From: Acephala macrosclerotiorum | Lineage: Eukaryota > Ascomycota > Leotiomycetes > Helotiales > Mollisiaceae | Assembly: GCA_014904845.1 (NCBI GenBank) | Contig: MU119930.1 | Coordinates: 1-12,432 of the forward strand | Reading direction: 5' to 3' | Length of the DNA stretch: 12,432 nt | Part shown: positions 1 to 10,346 of the stretch, piece after piece | Layout: each line of letters opens with the position of its first letter | Numbering within the stretch: position 1 is the stretch's first letter | Translations under genes and position numbers: made by a program | Notes under the pieces: model-generated | Databases searched by the model: none | Seen by the model: only the letters and a program-made list of their open reading frames with translations | What the model was told of the DNA's origin: nothing

Positions 1-2702
1 AAAATAAAATTAAATATTTTTTTTATAAATTATAATAAATATTATATTAATAAACGTTTATATAATTAAAATATATTTAAAAAATATTTAAATATATTAA
101 AAAAAGTTTTTTTTTAATTATAATAAAAATTTTTTTTTTTTAAAAAAAAAAAAAAAATTATTAAAATAAATAAAAATATTTTAAAAAAAATTAATAAAAA
201 AAAATTAATAAAAAAAAATTTAAATTAAAAAATTATTATTATTTTAAAATATAACGAATTTTTTTATTTATTTAATTATTAAAAAATTTTATATATTTAA
301 TTTTTTTAATTTTATTAAATTTAAAAATATAAATTATAATTTTATATTTTTTTTTTCGTATTTATATTTTTATTATTATTAAAATTAATAAATTTTAATA
401 TTCGTTTTTTTTAATAAATTCTTTTAAACGATTTTTTATATATAATTTTCAAATTATTATTTTATTTTATTTTTTTAATAAAAAATTATTTTTAATTAAT
501 TTATTTAATAAATATAATTATTTATATAATAATTTAATATTATATATTAAAATAAAATAAAAATTTCAAATTAATTTTTTTTATATTTAATAATAAATAT
601 TAAAATATATTTAATTTTATTTATAATTATATTTTTTTTTTAATTTAAATTTTTTTATATTTTTATTTTATATTTTAATTAAAATTTCTTTAAATAAAAA
701 ATCGAATATTAATAAATAAAATTATTTTTTTATTATAAATTATATAAAATAATAATTTATTTAATTTTATATAATTAAAAATATTATTATAAATAAATTT
801 AATAATTATTTTAAAAATCGAATTTTTTATTAATTTAATTTAAAAAATTATTTTTTATTATAATTAAATTATTAAATATTTTATATTATAAAAATTTAAT
901 TATATTTATATTAATATAATAAAATAATAAAATTATTTTTCAAAAATATAAAAAATTTTTAAATTTTTTTTATTTTTATATTAATAATTATTATAATTTA
1001 TTATAAAATTTTATTTTCAAAAATTATTTTAATTGTTTTAAAATTATTAAATATTAAATAATATTTTAAAAATAATTCGAATAATTATTATTTAATAATT
1101 TATTAATTTTAAAAAAAGTAATTAATATAACGTATATAAAAAATATCGAATTTAAATTTTTTTTTAAATTATTATTTTTTATTCGCAATTTTTTAAATAA
1201 TTCGTTTATAATAATATATTTTTTTTTTAATATATTTAATTTTAAAATTGAATAATTATATTTAAAAAAATTAGTAAATAAATAAAATATTAAAAAATTT
1301 ATTATAATTTAATTTAATTAAATAATAAACGTATTAATATTCGTTTTAAAAATAAAATAAATATTATATAATTAAAATTGTAATTTATAAAAATTTTTTA
1401 AAATTTTTTAATATTGTATTTTATTTTATTATAATTTTATTAAATAATATTTTAAAAATTTAATTTATATTAAATTATTCGTTTTTATTTTTTTAATATA
1501 TTAATTAAATATTTTTTTATATTTTTATTAATTAATATTAATATTTAATTTCTTTTTATTTAAAAATTTTTTTTAATTAATTAATATAATAATTTAATAA
1601 TAATATTAAAATATTAAATTTATATTTTATAATAAATATAAATTTTAATAAAGATTTTAATTTTAAAAATATTATTTTATTTAATTTATTTTAAAATTTT
1701 AATAATTTTTTAAAATTATAAATAAAATTAATTATAATTATTTCGTTTTAATAAAATTATAATTTAAATTTTTTTAATTCGATTTAATATTTTATTTAAA
1801 TTTTAAATATATTTAAAATCGAATTAATAAATTTTTTAAAATTATTATAATAATTAAAATAAATTAAATTATAAAATAATATTATTATTTATAAATATTT
1901 TAATAAAATTATAAAAATTTATTAAAAAAACGTAAAAATATTTAATAAATTTTTTAAAAAATTCATTTTTATAATCGTATTAATTAATTAATAATTTTTA
2001 ATAATTTTTTTTACAATTAAAAATTATTATTTTTTTTTTAAATATTTTATAATTAAATTATTTTTAAAATATTTTAATATAAATAAATAAATTAATATTT
2101 TTATAAATTTTAAAAAAAAATTTCATTAAATATTATTATTATTTTATCGAATTTTTTTTTAAATATTGTTAATATTTTTTAATATATTTTTAAAGTATTT
2201 TTCGTATTTTAAATTATTCGAATTAATTTTTTCATTTTTTAAATTTTTTTTAATTTCGTTAATTAAATTAATAAATTATATTTTTTTAAATTTAAATTTA
2301 TATATTGTATTAATATTTATATTAAATAATTTTAAATTAAAATTATTTAATAATAAAATAATTTTTTCGTTTTTATATTTAAAAATTTTTTAAATTTTTT
2401 TTTTTTTAATATTTGTATTTAAAAATAATAATATTATTATTATAAAAAAATTTTTTTATTAAAAAAAACGTTTTATAAAAAATCGAAAAAATATATTTAT
2501 TTTTTATATTATTTTATTTATATAAAAAATATTAAAAATATTTAATAAAAAATTAAAAATAAAAAAAATTTATTAAAATATAAAAATTATTTATAAATTT
2601 TTATATTATAATATTTAATTTTTCGCGTTATATTTTTTTTTAATATTTTTTTAATTTGAAAATATATACAAATATAACGATTTTTAATAATTTAATATAA
2701 AT
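1..2702. other. Gene-free, near-pure A+T decayed DNA
   Basis: No gene is supportable here. By hand count, 1-600 contains 14 G/C bases (about 2 percent) and 601-1200 contains 18 (about 3 percent). Most remaining C and G are in CpG (11 CpG in the first 1200 bases), usually as ACGT, TCGA or ACGA; the few other C are mainly CpA or CpT. Long homopolymer runs are common, for example T12 followed by A16 at 130-157. Such composition is known from RIP-mutated fungal repeats. The only long open frame (2166-2393) is low-complexity Phe/Leu/Ile/Asn/Lys and starts at TTG. I infer one or more transposon copies decayed beyond recognition. Confidence 0.8.
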
Positions 2703-2804
2703 AAATTTTTAAAAATAATAATAATTATAATTATATAAATAAAATTAAAATTTTTAAAAATAATAATAATTATAATTATATAAATAAAATTAAAATTTTT
2801 AAAA
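2703..2804. repeat. 45-bp perfect tandem repeat, about 2.3 copies
   Basis: The unit at 2706-2750 is repeated without a mismatch at 2751-2795, and a third partial unit begins at 2796 and breaks down after 2804. The unit starts with T5A5 followed by (TAA)-like and ATTATAATTATA stretches and contains no G or C. Perfect identity in otherwise heavily decayed DNA indicates that the duplication is younger than the decay, probably from replication slippage or unequal exchange. No function is suggested. Confidence 0.93.
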
Positions 2805-2819
2805 TTTTAAAATATATTA

Positions 2820-3480
2820 TTTTACGAGTTATTACTTTTATATTTAATTTATATTTATTTAATAAAAAAAAATAAAAATTTTTATTCGTAAAAAATTTTT
2901 AAATTTTGTATTATTTTTATATCGTTTATTAACAATTAAAAACTCATTTCAATTTTCGAGTTTAAAAATAAAACTTTATAATTAAAAAATAAATTTTAAT
3001 TTTTTTTAATTTAATTTAATTTTTATAATACTTTTTATAAAATATATTAAATAAAATTTAAAAATTTAAATTAAATTAAAATATATAAAATATGAAAATA
3101 AAAATTATTATATTTTAATTTTTAACGTTTAATTAATTCAAAAAAATTTAAATACTTTAAATAATTACAATTATTATTAATCGAATTTAAAAATATTAAA
3201 ATTTTAATAATTTTACGATTTTATTTATTTATTTATAAATATAATAAATTTATTACAATTAATTAAAAATTGAATTTATATTTAAATTATTTATATTTTT
3301 AATTAATAATTATTACGAAATCTAAATCAAAATTACAAAATATTATAAATTGCAATTTACGTTTATTAAAAAATTTTTATTACTCGATAAAATTTATAAA
3401 GAAATACGATTAATAATATTGTAATATAAATTTAAAAAATCGCAAATCGTAAAAAAAACTTTTAAAAATTTTTTTTTAAT
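2820..3480. other. Less decayed AT-rich island, no gene
   Basis: G+C rises here: 3301-3480 holds 22 G/C in 180 bases (about 12 percent) by hand count, against 2-3 percent at the left end. Non-CpG sites (CpA, CpT, TpG) survive more often, for example around 2935-2980 and 3310-3460. No open frame of useful length and no recognisable protein remnant is visible. The simplest reading is a younger insertion, or a segment that received fewer rounds of mutation than its flanks. Confidence 0.5.
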
Positions 3481-3529
3481 AAATATAATTTTAATAATTA
3501 TTTAAAATCAATTAAATTAATTGTAAAAA

Positions 3530-3705
3530 TTTAATATAAAAAATAAAAATTTTAAATTTTTTTTTTAATATAAAATTTTATTAAAAATACGTTTTTATTT
3601 AAAATTTTAATTAATTTATTAATTTATTTGATTTTAAAAAAAATTTTTTTTAAACGAATTATTTTTTTCATATTAAAAAGAATTATTTTAATTTCAAATT
3701 TAAAT
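3530..3705 (+). repeat. Left arm of a decayed inverted repeat
   Basis: The reverse complement of about 4150-4320 aligns along this arm. The best part is near 3566-3600, where a stretch of about 35 bases containing TACG is essentially identical to the complement of about 4250-4285. Similarity continues with small gaps through the AATTTATT block near 3611-3630 and the ATTATTTTAATTT block near 3681-3695. Remaining differences are small indels and A/T or C/T changes. The arms could be terminal inverted repeats of a short element of about 790 bp, or two inverted copies of one repeat. Confidence 0.7.
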
Positions 3706-4149
3706 TAATAATTATTTTTAATACAATATAAAATAAACGTAAAATAAATATAAAAATAAAAAAAAAAAAAAAAATTTACGAAATACGAATTATATTAAAT
3801 ATTATTTAATTAAAAAATAAAATAAAAATATATTTAATTTTGTATTTAATTTTTATTTTTATAATTATTATTTTAATAAATTTGAAATTTTATTTAATAA
3901 TAATAAATAATTAAAAAATTTTAATATTTATAATAATATTATTAAAATTTCAAAGTATATATATAAAAATAATATAATATTTTGTATTTTTTTATTTAAA
4001 TTAATTAATTTAAATTAAAAAAAATTTATATTAAAAAAAAAAATTTTTTTATTGATTTATAAACGAATAAATTAAAAAATAAATTTTTTTTTTAATATTT
4101 AATATATATTTTATTTTATAAATTTTATAAAAACATTTTTACAAAAAAT
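3706..4149. other. Interior between inverted-repeat arms, no gene
   Basis: This AT-rich interior separates the two arms. It has a run of 17 A at 3758-3774 and several short A/T tracts, with only scattered CpG. No open frame of useful length is present. If the arms are terminal repeats of one element, this is the erased body of a non-autonomous (MITE-like or foldback) element. Confidence 0.45.
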
Positions 4150-4320
4150 TATAAAATTTTCAATTTCAAATTAAAATAATTATTAAAATAAAATTTTAAA
4201 TTTTATTGAATAATAAAATAAATAAATTAATAAATTTTTTAATATTTAAAATAAAAACGTATTTTTAATAAAATTTTATATTAAAATCTTTTTTTAAAAT
4301 TTTCATTTTATATTTAATTA
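4150..4320 (-). repeat. Right arm of a decayed inverted repeat
   Basis: This is the inverted partner of about 3530-3705. The core at about 4243-4285, with AAAAACGTATTTTT in the middle, is the reverse complement of the core of the left arm. A partial direct copy of this arm recurs near 4440-4510, so the sequence exists at least three times within 1 kb. Confidence 0.7.
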
Positions 4321-4439
4321 TTATAATTGATTTAATTAATTTAAATTATTTTATTTAATAAATAATTTTAAAAAAAAAAAATTTAAAATTTTTTAAAAAT
4401 TGTATAATTATAAAAATATTTAATATTTAAATAAATATT

Positions 4440-4510
4440 TAAATATTTAAAATAAAAACGTATTTTTAATAAAATATTATATTAAATTTTTTTTTTTAAA
4501 AATTTTCGTT
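4440..4510 (-). repeat. Third, partial copy of the inverted-repeat sequence
   Basis: Starting with AATATTTAAAATAAAAACG, this stretch repeats about 4241-4310 in the same orientation. It keeps the ACGTATTTTTAATAAAAT core, followed by a T-rich tract and ATTTTC. Differences include CATT versus CGTT shortly after the T tract, the kind of C/T, G/A change that dominates the window. Confidence 0.65.
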
Positions 4511-5075
4511 TTTATATTATTAATACGTTTAAAAACAAATTATAAAATTAAAAAATAAATATTAAAATAATTATTATTAAAAATAAAAAAAAATTAAAAT
4601 TAAAATTATTTAATTAAATCGATATATATTAAATTCTTACGATTATATTTATTAAAAATTATATAATTATAAAATTAATAAAATAAAATAAAATAAAATT
4701 TATTTTAAATTTATATTTATTATTAATTATTATTTAATAATATATACAATTATATATATTTATTATTCGAACGTAAAAATCGATTAAAAAAAACGAATTA
4801 TTATTATAAATTATATTTTTCAAATATAATTAAATTTTTCGATTTTAATTAAAAAATTTTTATTTTATTTCGATTTAAATTTTTTTTATTAATTCAAAAA
4901 AAAATTTGAAAGTTTTTTAATATTTATTTAATATTGATAATTTAATTAATTATTAATATTAATTTTAATCGAATTTATTTAATAATATAAAAATAAATAT
5001 TATTTTATTTTTATTTTGAATATATAATTTTAAATTTTAAATTTTTATTCGAAATAAAAAAATTAATTAATAATA
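4511..5075. other. AT-rich DNA, no gene
   Basis: No gene, RNA or clear repeat is visible. CpG-containing words such as ATTCGAACG (near 4767) and ATCGATT are the main non-A/T content. Composition sits between the near-pure A+T left end and the islands. Confidence 0.6.
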
Positions 5076-5110
5076 AATAATATATATTAAAAATTAAAAA
5101 TTTTATTATA
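5076..5110 (+). repeat. Direct repeat, left part of an interrupted older repeat
   Basis: This 35-bp stretch matches 7535-7569 with one mismatch. Immediately after the match the downstream copy has CG where this copy has TA, a likely decay difference. In the downstream copy the next block (7577-7614) matches 5788-5825 here, so the two halves are about 670 bp further apart in this copy. Confidence 0.55.
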
Positions 5111-5125
5111 TATTTTTTATTAATC

Positions 5126-5787
5126 GTTTTATTGAAAAATACGTATATTATTATTAATATTATTAATTCGTTAATTAATTATTTTATTTTAATATTAATA
5201 ATATTAATCGAAAATTAATAGTATTAAAATATTATTAATAATAATAATTTAAATATTTAAAATTTATAATTTATAATATTAATAAAATTTATTAAACGTA
5301 TATTGAAATATTAAATTATAAAATTAAAAACTATAAAAATTTTAATTTTTTTTATTAAAATTTATATATAAATTAACGATCGCGTTTTATTCGATCAATT
5401 ATTAAAAATATTGAAAAAATAAATAAGAATCAAAATTGAAAATATTAATACTATTTAAAATTTAATCGTAAAATCGATCGATTCAAATAAAATTTACGCG
5501 CGTAAAAAGCGTTAATAAAAAATCTTATAATTAATCAATATTAAAAATTTAATCAAATATTTAAAAATTGAATAATTCGATTAAACGATTTAATTAATTA
5601 AATATAATTATATAAATATTACATATAATTGAAAATTTTAATATTTTTATAGATCGAATTTATTTATTAATCGATTATTAATAAAACGTTAAAATTTTAA
5701 ATATATAATTATTATATAATACGTATTATTAATAAATCGTTAATATTATTAATAATTAATTAATAATAATTTTTTTTATAATATTTC
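5126..5787. other. Probable secondary insertion carrying a less decayed island
   Basis: This interval is missing from the otherwise collinear copy at 7535-7614, so it is either an insertion here or a deletion there. Its centre (5340-5720) is richer in G+C: 30 G/C in 180 bases (about 17 percent) for 5341-5520. It contains CpG-dense words such as ACGATCGCG at 5376-5384, the palindrome AATCGATCGATT at 5472-5483 and ACGCGCGT at 5496-5503, and more surviving CpA/TpG than its surroundings. No terminal repeats, open frames or protein remnants could be recognised. Confidence 0.4.
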
Positions 5788-5825
5788 TTATTAAATTCAA
5801 ATAATAATATTTTTATAATATTGAT
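5788..5825 (+). repeat. Direct repeat, right part of the interrupted repeat
   Basis: The first 35 bases, beginning TTATTAAATTCAAATAATAA, are identical to 7577-7611; the match then continues with a G/A difference. A surviving CpA inside the match makes chance identity less likely than for pure A/T words. It may also belong to the upstream edge of the larger repeat at 5864-6220. Confidence 0.65.
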
Positions 5826-5863
5826 ATTAATTAATATTTAATTTTATAATTAAATATAAATTA

Positions 5864-6220
5864 ATTAAATATTATTAAATTACAAAAAGATTTTATTATT
5901 TTTTTTATAAAAACGAAATTTTAATATTTTATTAATTTTTGAAATTTAAAAAAATTAATTATAAAAAAATTCGTATTTTTAAATAATTAATTCGAATTTA
6001 TATTTTTTATATAAAATAATATTATTTTATAAAAATCTCGATTAAATAATTAATTAAATTATTATATTTATTATTTAATTTTAAATAATATTTTAAATTA
6101 ATATTTATTTTTATTTTTTATTTTAATTATATTTATATTTTTTAATTTCGAATTTAATTAATTTTAATATATTAATTATATTATTTTACGATTAATTAAA
6201 AACTTTTATAAATTATAATA
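5864..6220 (+). repeat. Dispersed direct repeat, copy A (more decayed)
   Basis: This block aligns with 11872-12226, about 6.0 kb downstream in the same orientation. Shared anchors are TATAAAAACGAAATT (near 5907 and 11916), TTAATTATAAAAAAATT, ATATAAAATAATATTATTTTA, AATAATTAATTAAATTA and CTTTTATAAA. Differences are mainly transitions: this copy has TA where copy B has CA or TG. In places this copy instead keeps CpG (TTCGAA near 5990) where copy B has TTCAAA. Each copy has thus decayed on its own from a common ancestor. Homology may extend upstream to about 5785 and, more weakly, downstream to about 6480. Confidence 0.8.
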
Positions 6221-6350
6221 TTTATTTTTATTTTTTTATTTTAATTAATTTTTTTATTTTTTATAATTTTAAATTAATCGATTTTAATATATTAATAATA
6301 TTATTTTATAATTATTTTAATTAATTATTAAAATAATTTATAAAACTTTT
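6100..6350 (+). repeat. Imperfect tandem duplication, period about 117 bp
   Basis: The unit starting AATATTTATTTTTATTTTT at 6100 recurs at 6217. Both units share TTTTAATT, a CG-containing word (TTTCGAA in the first, AATCGATT in the second), TTTTAATATATTAAT and TATTATTTTA, and end in AACTTTTATAA-like and AAACTTTTTAT words. Only one unit is evident in copy B near 12115-12226, so the duplication appears specific to this copy. Confidence 0.6.
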
Positions 6351-6790
6351 TATTTATTTGAAATTATATATAAAATTTTATTTAATATTTAAATTGTTTA
6401 TTCGTTTTTTAATTAATTATTTATTTTATTATTTATTTTTATTAAATATTTATTTAATATTATTATTTTTATATTTTGAATTATAAAATAATATAAATAA
6501 AATAATAATTTTTATAAATTATATTTATAATATAATTAAATAAAAAAAATATTTAATTACGATTTAAAAAAAATAAATAATAAAATATTACGAAAAAATA
6601 AAAATATATAATTATAATTTTTTTTATAAAATATATAAAAAAAATATTTAAATTAATAAATATTAAATTTTTTTCAAAAATAAAAAACTGTTTATAAATC
6701 AATAAATTTTTTATTTTTAAAAACGAATTATTTATTATATTAAAATTAAAAAAACTATTTATAATTATAAATATTATAAATAAATTATAA

Positions 6791-6808
6791 TATATATATA
6801 TATATATA
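6791..6808. repeat. (TA)9 microsatellite
   Basis: Nine uninterrupted TA dinucleotides. Such runs are expected in nearly pure A+T DNA, and no function is implied. Confidence 0.9.
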
Positions 6809-7081
6809 ATTTAAATTTAAATTATTTAATTTATTGAAATATTAATATTTTTTTAAAAAAATTAATTTAATAAAATATTTTATTTTTATAAAATTAATTT
6901 AATAAAATTAAAAAATAATATTTTTATTAATAATTATAATAATTTGTAATTTAATATTTAAATAATTAATATTTTAATAAATTTATAAATAATATTTTTT
7001 AATAATATAAAAAATAATATTTAAAATAATTTTTAAAACGATTTTTAAATTAATATAAATATTAATTAAATATAATATTAA

Positions 7082-7114
7082 TAAAAAAATAAATAAAAAA
7101 ATAAATAAAAAAAC
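7082..7114. repeat. 12-bp tandem repeat, about 2.7 copies
   Basis: The unit TAAAAAAATAAA runs from 7082 to 7093 and again from 7094 to 7105, followed by a partial unit ending in C at 7114. It looks like slippage in A-rich DNA. Confidence 0.85.
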
Positions 7115-7534
7115 ATTTATATTTAATATTATAATTATTTAATTTATTAAATAATAAATTATTATTAAATATTATATTTAAAAAGTTTAATTAAAAAACT
7201 TTATTATAAAAACGAATATAATTATTTATTTGTTTATTTAAATTTATTTTTATAAAATTTAAAAAAAAAAAATTTAATATTATTAATTAATATTATAATT
7301 TAATAATAAAATTAATAAACGATTATATTATAATTATAATATTATATTTATTTTATTTAATTAATAAAAATATATATTATTATTTAATTTTCAATTTATT
7401 TTTATAAATTATTATTTAATATAATATTTATAAAAAAAATATTTAAAAAAAAAAAATTTATTTAAAAAAAATTTTAAATCGAAAATAAATTTTTTTTTAA
7501 ATTCGATAATTATAAATTCTAACGAATTTTAAAA

Positions 7535-7614
7535 AATAATATATATTAAAAAATAAAAATTTTATTATACGTTTTATTATTAAATTCAAATAATAATATT
7601 TTTATAATATTAAT
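7535..7614 (+). repeat. Uninterrupted counterpart of the 5076 and 5788 repeats
   Basis: Bases 7535-7569 match 5076-5110 (one mismatch in 35), and 7577-7614 match 5788-5825 (first 35 identical). The two matches are adjacent here but about 670 bp further apart upstream. This copy also keeps a CpG near 7570 where the upstream copy reads TA. Confidence 0.6.
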
Positions 7615-10314
7615 AAATAAATTTATAATCGATTTAATATATTATATAATTATTTTTATTTTATTTTTCAATTTTTTTTTATTAATTTTAAAATTATTAT
7701 TATAATATTATTATTTTTTTTTTAATCGAATAAATTTATTTAATTGAAAATTATTAATAATATTAAAAATATAATTATTATAATAATAATTAAAATTGAT
7801 AATATATTTAATTTTAATTAAAAATAAATTTAAAATAATATTCGATAATAAATAATATATAAAATTTTTTTATTAATTTAAATTTTAATAAATCGTTGTT
7901 AATAATATAATCGTCGATTATTATTTATAAAAAACTTTTTCAATTTATAAATAATTCGAAATATAAAACAATTATTTTATTATTAATTTTTTAATATAAA
8001 TTATCAAAAACGCGAATTTTAAAATTTTTAAAATATTATATAAAAAATTAAATTTTAAAATTAATAAAAATAAAATTTTATTATTTAAAATAAAAATATA
8101 TTAAAATAATTTTATAATTATTATTTTTATTAAATACGATTATATTTTATTAATTTACGTAATAATAAATTTTTTAAATTTAAAATTTAAAAATATTTAA
8201 TTAATTTTAATTTATTTATAAATTTTATTCAATTTAAATAAATTAATAATCAAAAATTATAATTAATTATAATTATATATTATTTTAAAAATATATAATC
8301 GTAAAATTTTTAAAAAAAATTAATTAAATTTAATATTTTTCGTTTATAATTAAAATAATTCGTATTATGTAATTTAATAAAAATTAATATTAATTGTTAA
8401 AACGAATAATTAATTAAAATATTATTTAAAAATAATAATAATATATATTTATTTAATTAATAATAAAAAATTAATTTTTATAAAAATTTTATAATAAAAA
8501 TAAATTAATTTATTTTTTTAAATATTTTATAAAAAATTTAAAAAATTTGTTTTATAAAATTAATAATAATAAATATTGTTTTTTTTATAATTAATTAATA
8601 ATTTTTATAATAAAATTCAATATATATTTTTTTTAAATTTGTTAATAAAATTTTATTAATAAAATTATTATTTTAAATTTTTATTTTTCGATTAATTTAT
8701 ATTTATTTTTTATCGTTTTTCGTTTTAAACGTTTTATAAAATTTATTATTATAATTTGATTTTTAAATATTTTATTTTTATTAAAAATTTTTATTAAATT
8801 TTTTTTTATACGTTTTAAATTTTATTTTCGATTTATTTATTATTATTATATTTATTAATAATTTTTTATAAAATTTATTAATAATTGTTTTATTAATATT
8901 TTAAATATTAATATTTTTTTTTTAAAATTTTTTTATTAATATATTTTTAAAACGTTTATTAAAATCGTAATTAAAATATTTTTTAATTATTTATATTATA
9001 ATTTAATTATATTAATATTAATTATTTTTAAATATAAATAATTATTTTTTCGATAATAATATTTAAAATAATATTATTCGTTTTATTAATTATTATATAT
9101 AATATTAATTTTTATTATATTTTTTTAAACAATTAATAATATATTTTACGAAAATTTAATTTATAAAAATTATAATATTATTTAATTTTTAAATCGTTAA
9201 ATAATATAAAAAAATTTTTTTTTTAATTTTTTAATAAAATTTTAATACGAATATTAATTAAATTTATTAAATTTAAATAATATATAAAATTGAAAATTAA
9301 AATTTAATATAAATTTTTTAATAATTATATATATTTTTTATTAAATTTTTTTTATAAATAATTTAAATAAAATAATAAATAATAAATTATTTATTTAATT
9401 TATTTTATTTAATTAATTAATAATTATATATATAAATTTTATATTTATTTAATAATATTTTTAATTATATTTATAAAATTCTTTTTTTAAAATAATTTTC
9501 AATATTATATTTTAATATAAATTAAATTTATTTTTTATAAATTAAATTAATATATTATAAAAATTGTATTATTTTAATTTTTAAAATAATTTTATAATTT
9601 TCGTATATATTATTATATTATTTTAAAAAAATCGTAATATTATTTTTTAAAAATTTTAAAAAAAAACATTTATAATTTTAATATAAATATATATTTTTTA
9701 AAATTTTATATTTTTAAAAAATTATTTTTATTATTCGTAAAATCTTTATTAAAAAAATTAATAATATAATTAAAATAATAATTTTTTTTATTAAAAAAAA
9801 TTATTTTTAATCGAATAATTTATTAATTTTAATTTTTAAATTAAATATTAATTTAATAATTTAAAAATACGAAATTTTAAATTATTATTTTTAAATAAAA
9901 TTCATTTTAAAAAATTATTTTTATTTATATTATTATTTCGTAAAAAAAAAATTATTTTAATTTTTATTTAAAATTTTATTCGTTTATTTATTTTAATAAA
10001 ATATATTTTTTATATAAATATTTTTTATTTTAAAATTTATTTTAATTTTATTATTTTAATTTAAAAATAATTATAAATAATTCGTTAATTACGATTTTTA
10101 AAAAATTAAAATTAAAATAATAAATTAATTTCGTTTTTTAATTATCGAAATAAATATTATATAATATTTACGTACAATTCGAAATCGTATATAATTAGTA
10201 TTATTTTATTTTTATTTTCGAAATAAAATTTTTATATTTCGAGTTTCGTTTTTTAAATAATTTTAATTAATTATAAATTAATACGTATATTAAAATTTAA
10301 AAAAAAGTTTTATA
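7615..10314. other. Gene-free AT-rich decayed DNA left of the transposon
   Basis: No gene, RNA or clear long repeat is visible over this 2.7 kb. CpG makes up most of the G+C. A mild strand bias toward T occurs at about 8641-8820, where hand counting gives roughly 108 T to 60 A. The last 180 bases before the transposon (about 10130-10316) keep somewhat more CpG, such as ATTCGAAATCG and TTTCGAGTTTCG. This fits the less decayed right flank that was contiguous with it before the insertion. Confidence 0.7.
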
Positions 10315-10316
10315 TA
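10315..10316 (+). repeat. Left TA target-site duplication
   Basis: TA immediately precedes the CAGT terminus of the transposon and matches the TA following the ACTG terminus at 11697-11698. A TA duplication is the hallmark of Tc1/mariner integration. In DNA this rich in TA, the match alone is weak; the exact fit to both termini is what supports it. Confidence 0.9.
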
Positions 10317-10346
10317 CAGTTACCTCGATTAAGTTCCCGTGATTTT
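10317..10346 (+). repeat. Left terminal inverted repeat
   Basis: This pairs with 11667-11696 reversed: 24 of 30 positions match. The inner 16 bases, AAGTTCCCGTGATTTT, are identical, as are the outer CAGT. The mismatches cluster at element positions 5, 6, 8, 9, 10 and 14. Several are A/C or C/G and so are not simple C-to-T decay. Confidence 0.95.

Larger units (their letters stand above)
6351..7534. other. AT-rich DNA, no gene
   Basis: No gene or RNA is supportable. The stretch contains a (TA)9 run at 6791-6808 and a short 12-bp tandem array at 7082-7114. G and C are sparse and mostly in CpG. Confidence 0.7.

Noticed and set aside
2166..2393. 75-residue open frame on the + strand
   Set aside because: It starts at TTG, is nearly all Phe, Leu, Ile, Asn and Lys, and lies in DNA with about 3-6 percent G+C. 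Such a T-rich stretch lacks stops by chance on one frame; no domain, Kozak context or codon signal supports a gene.
2941..2972. AACTC...GAGTT hairpin near 2941-2962 as a terminator or structured RNA
   Set aside because: A five-base stem with a long loop in DNA full of chance inverted words, with no transcript or gene nearby.
5340..5520. CpG-dense words as a promoter CpG island
   Set aside because: The CpG here are survivors of selective decay in a slightly younger segment; no gene follows on either strand.
6791..6808. (TA)9 as a regulatory or cruciform element
   Set aside because: Short TA runs are expected in nearly pure A+T DNA and nothing adjacent suggests function.
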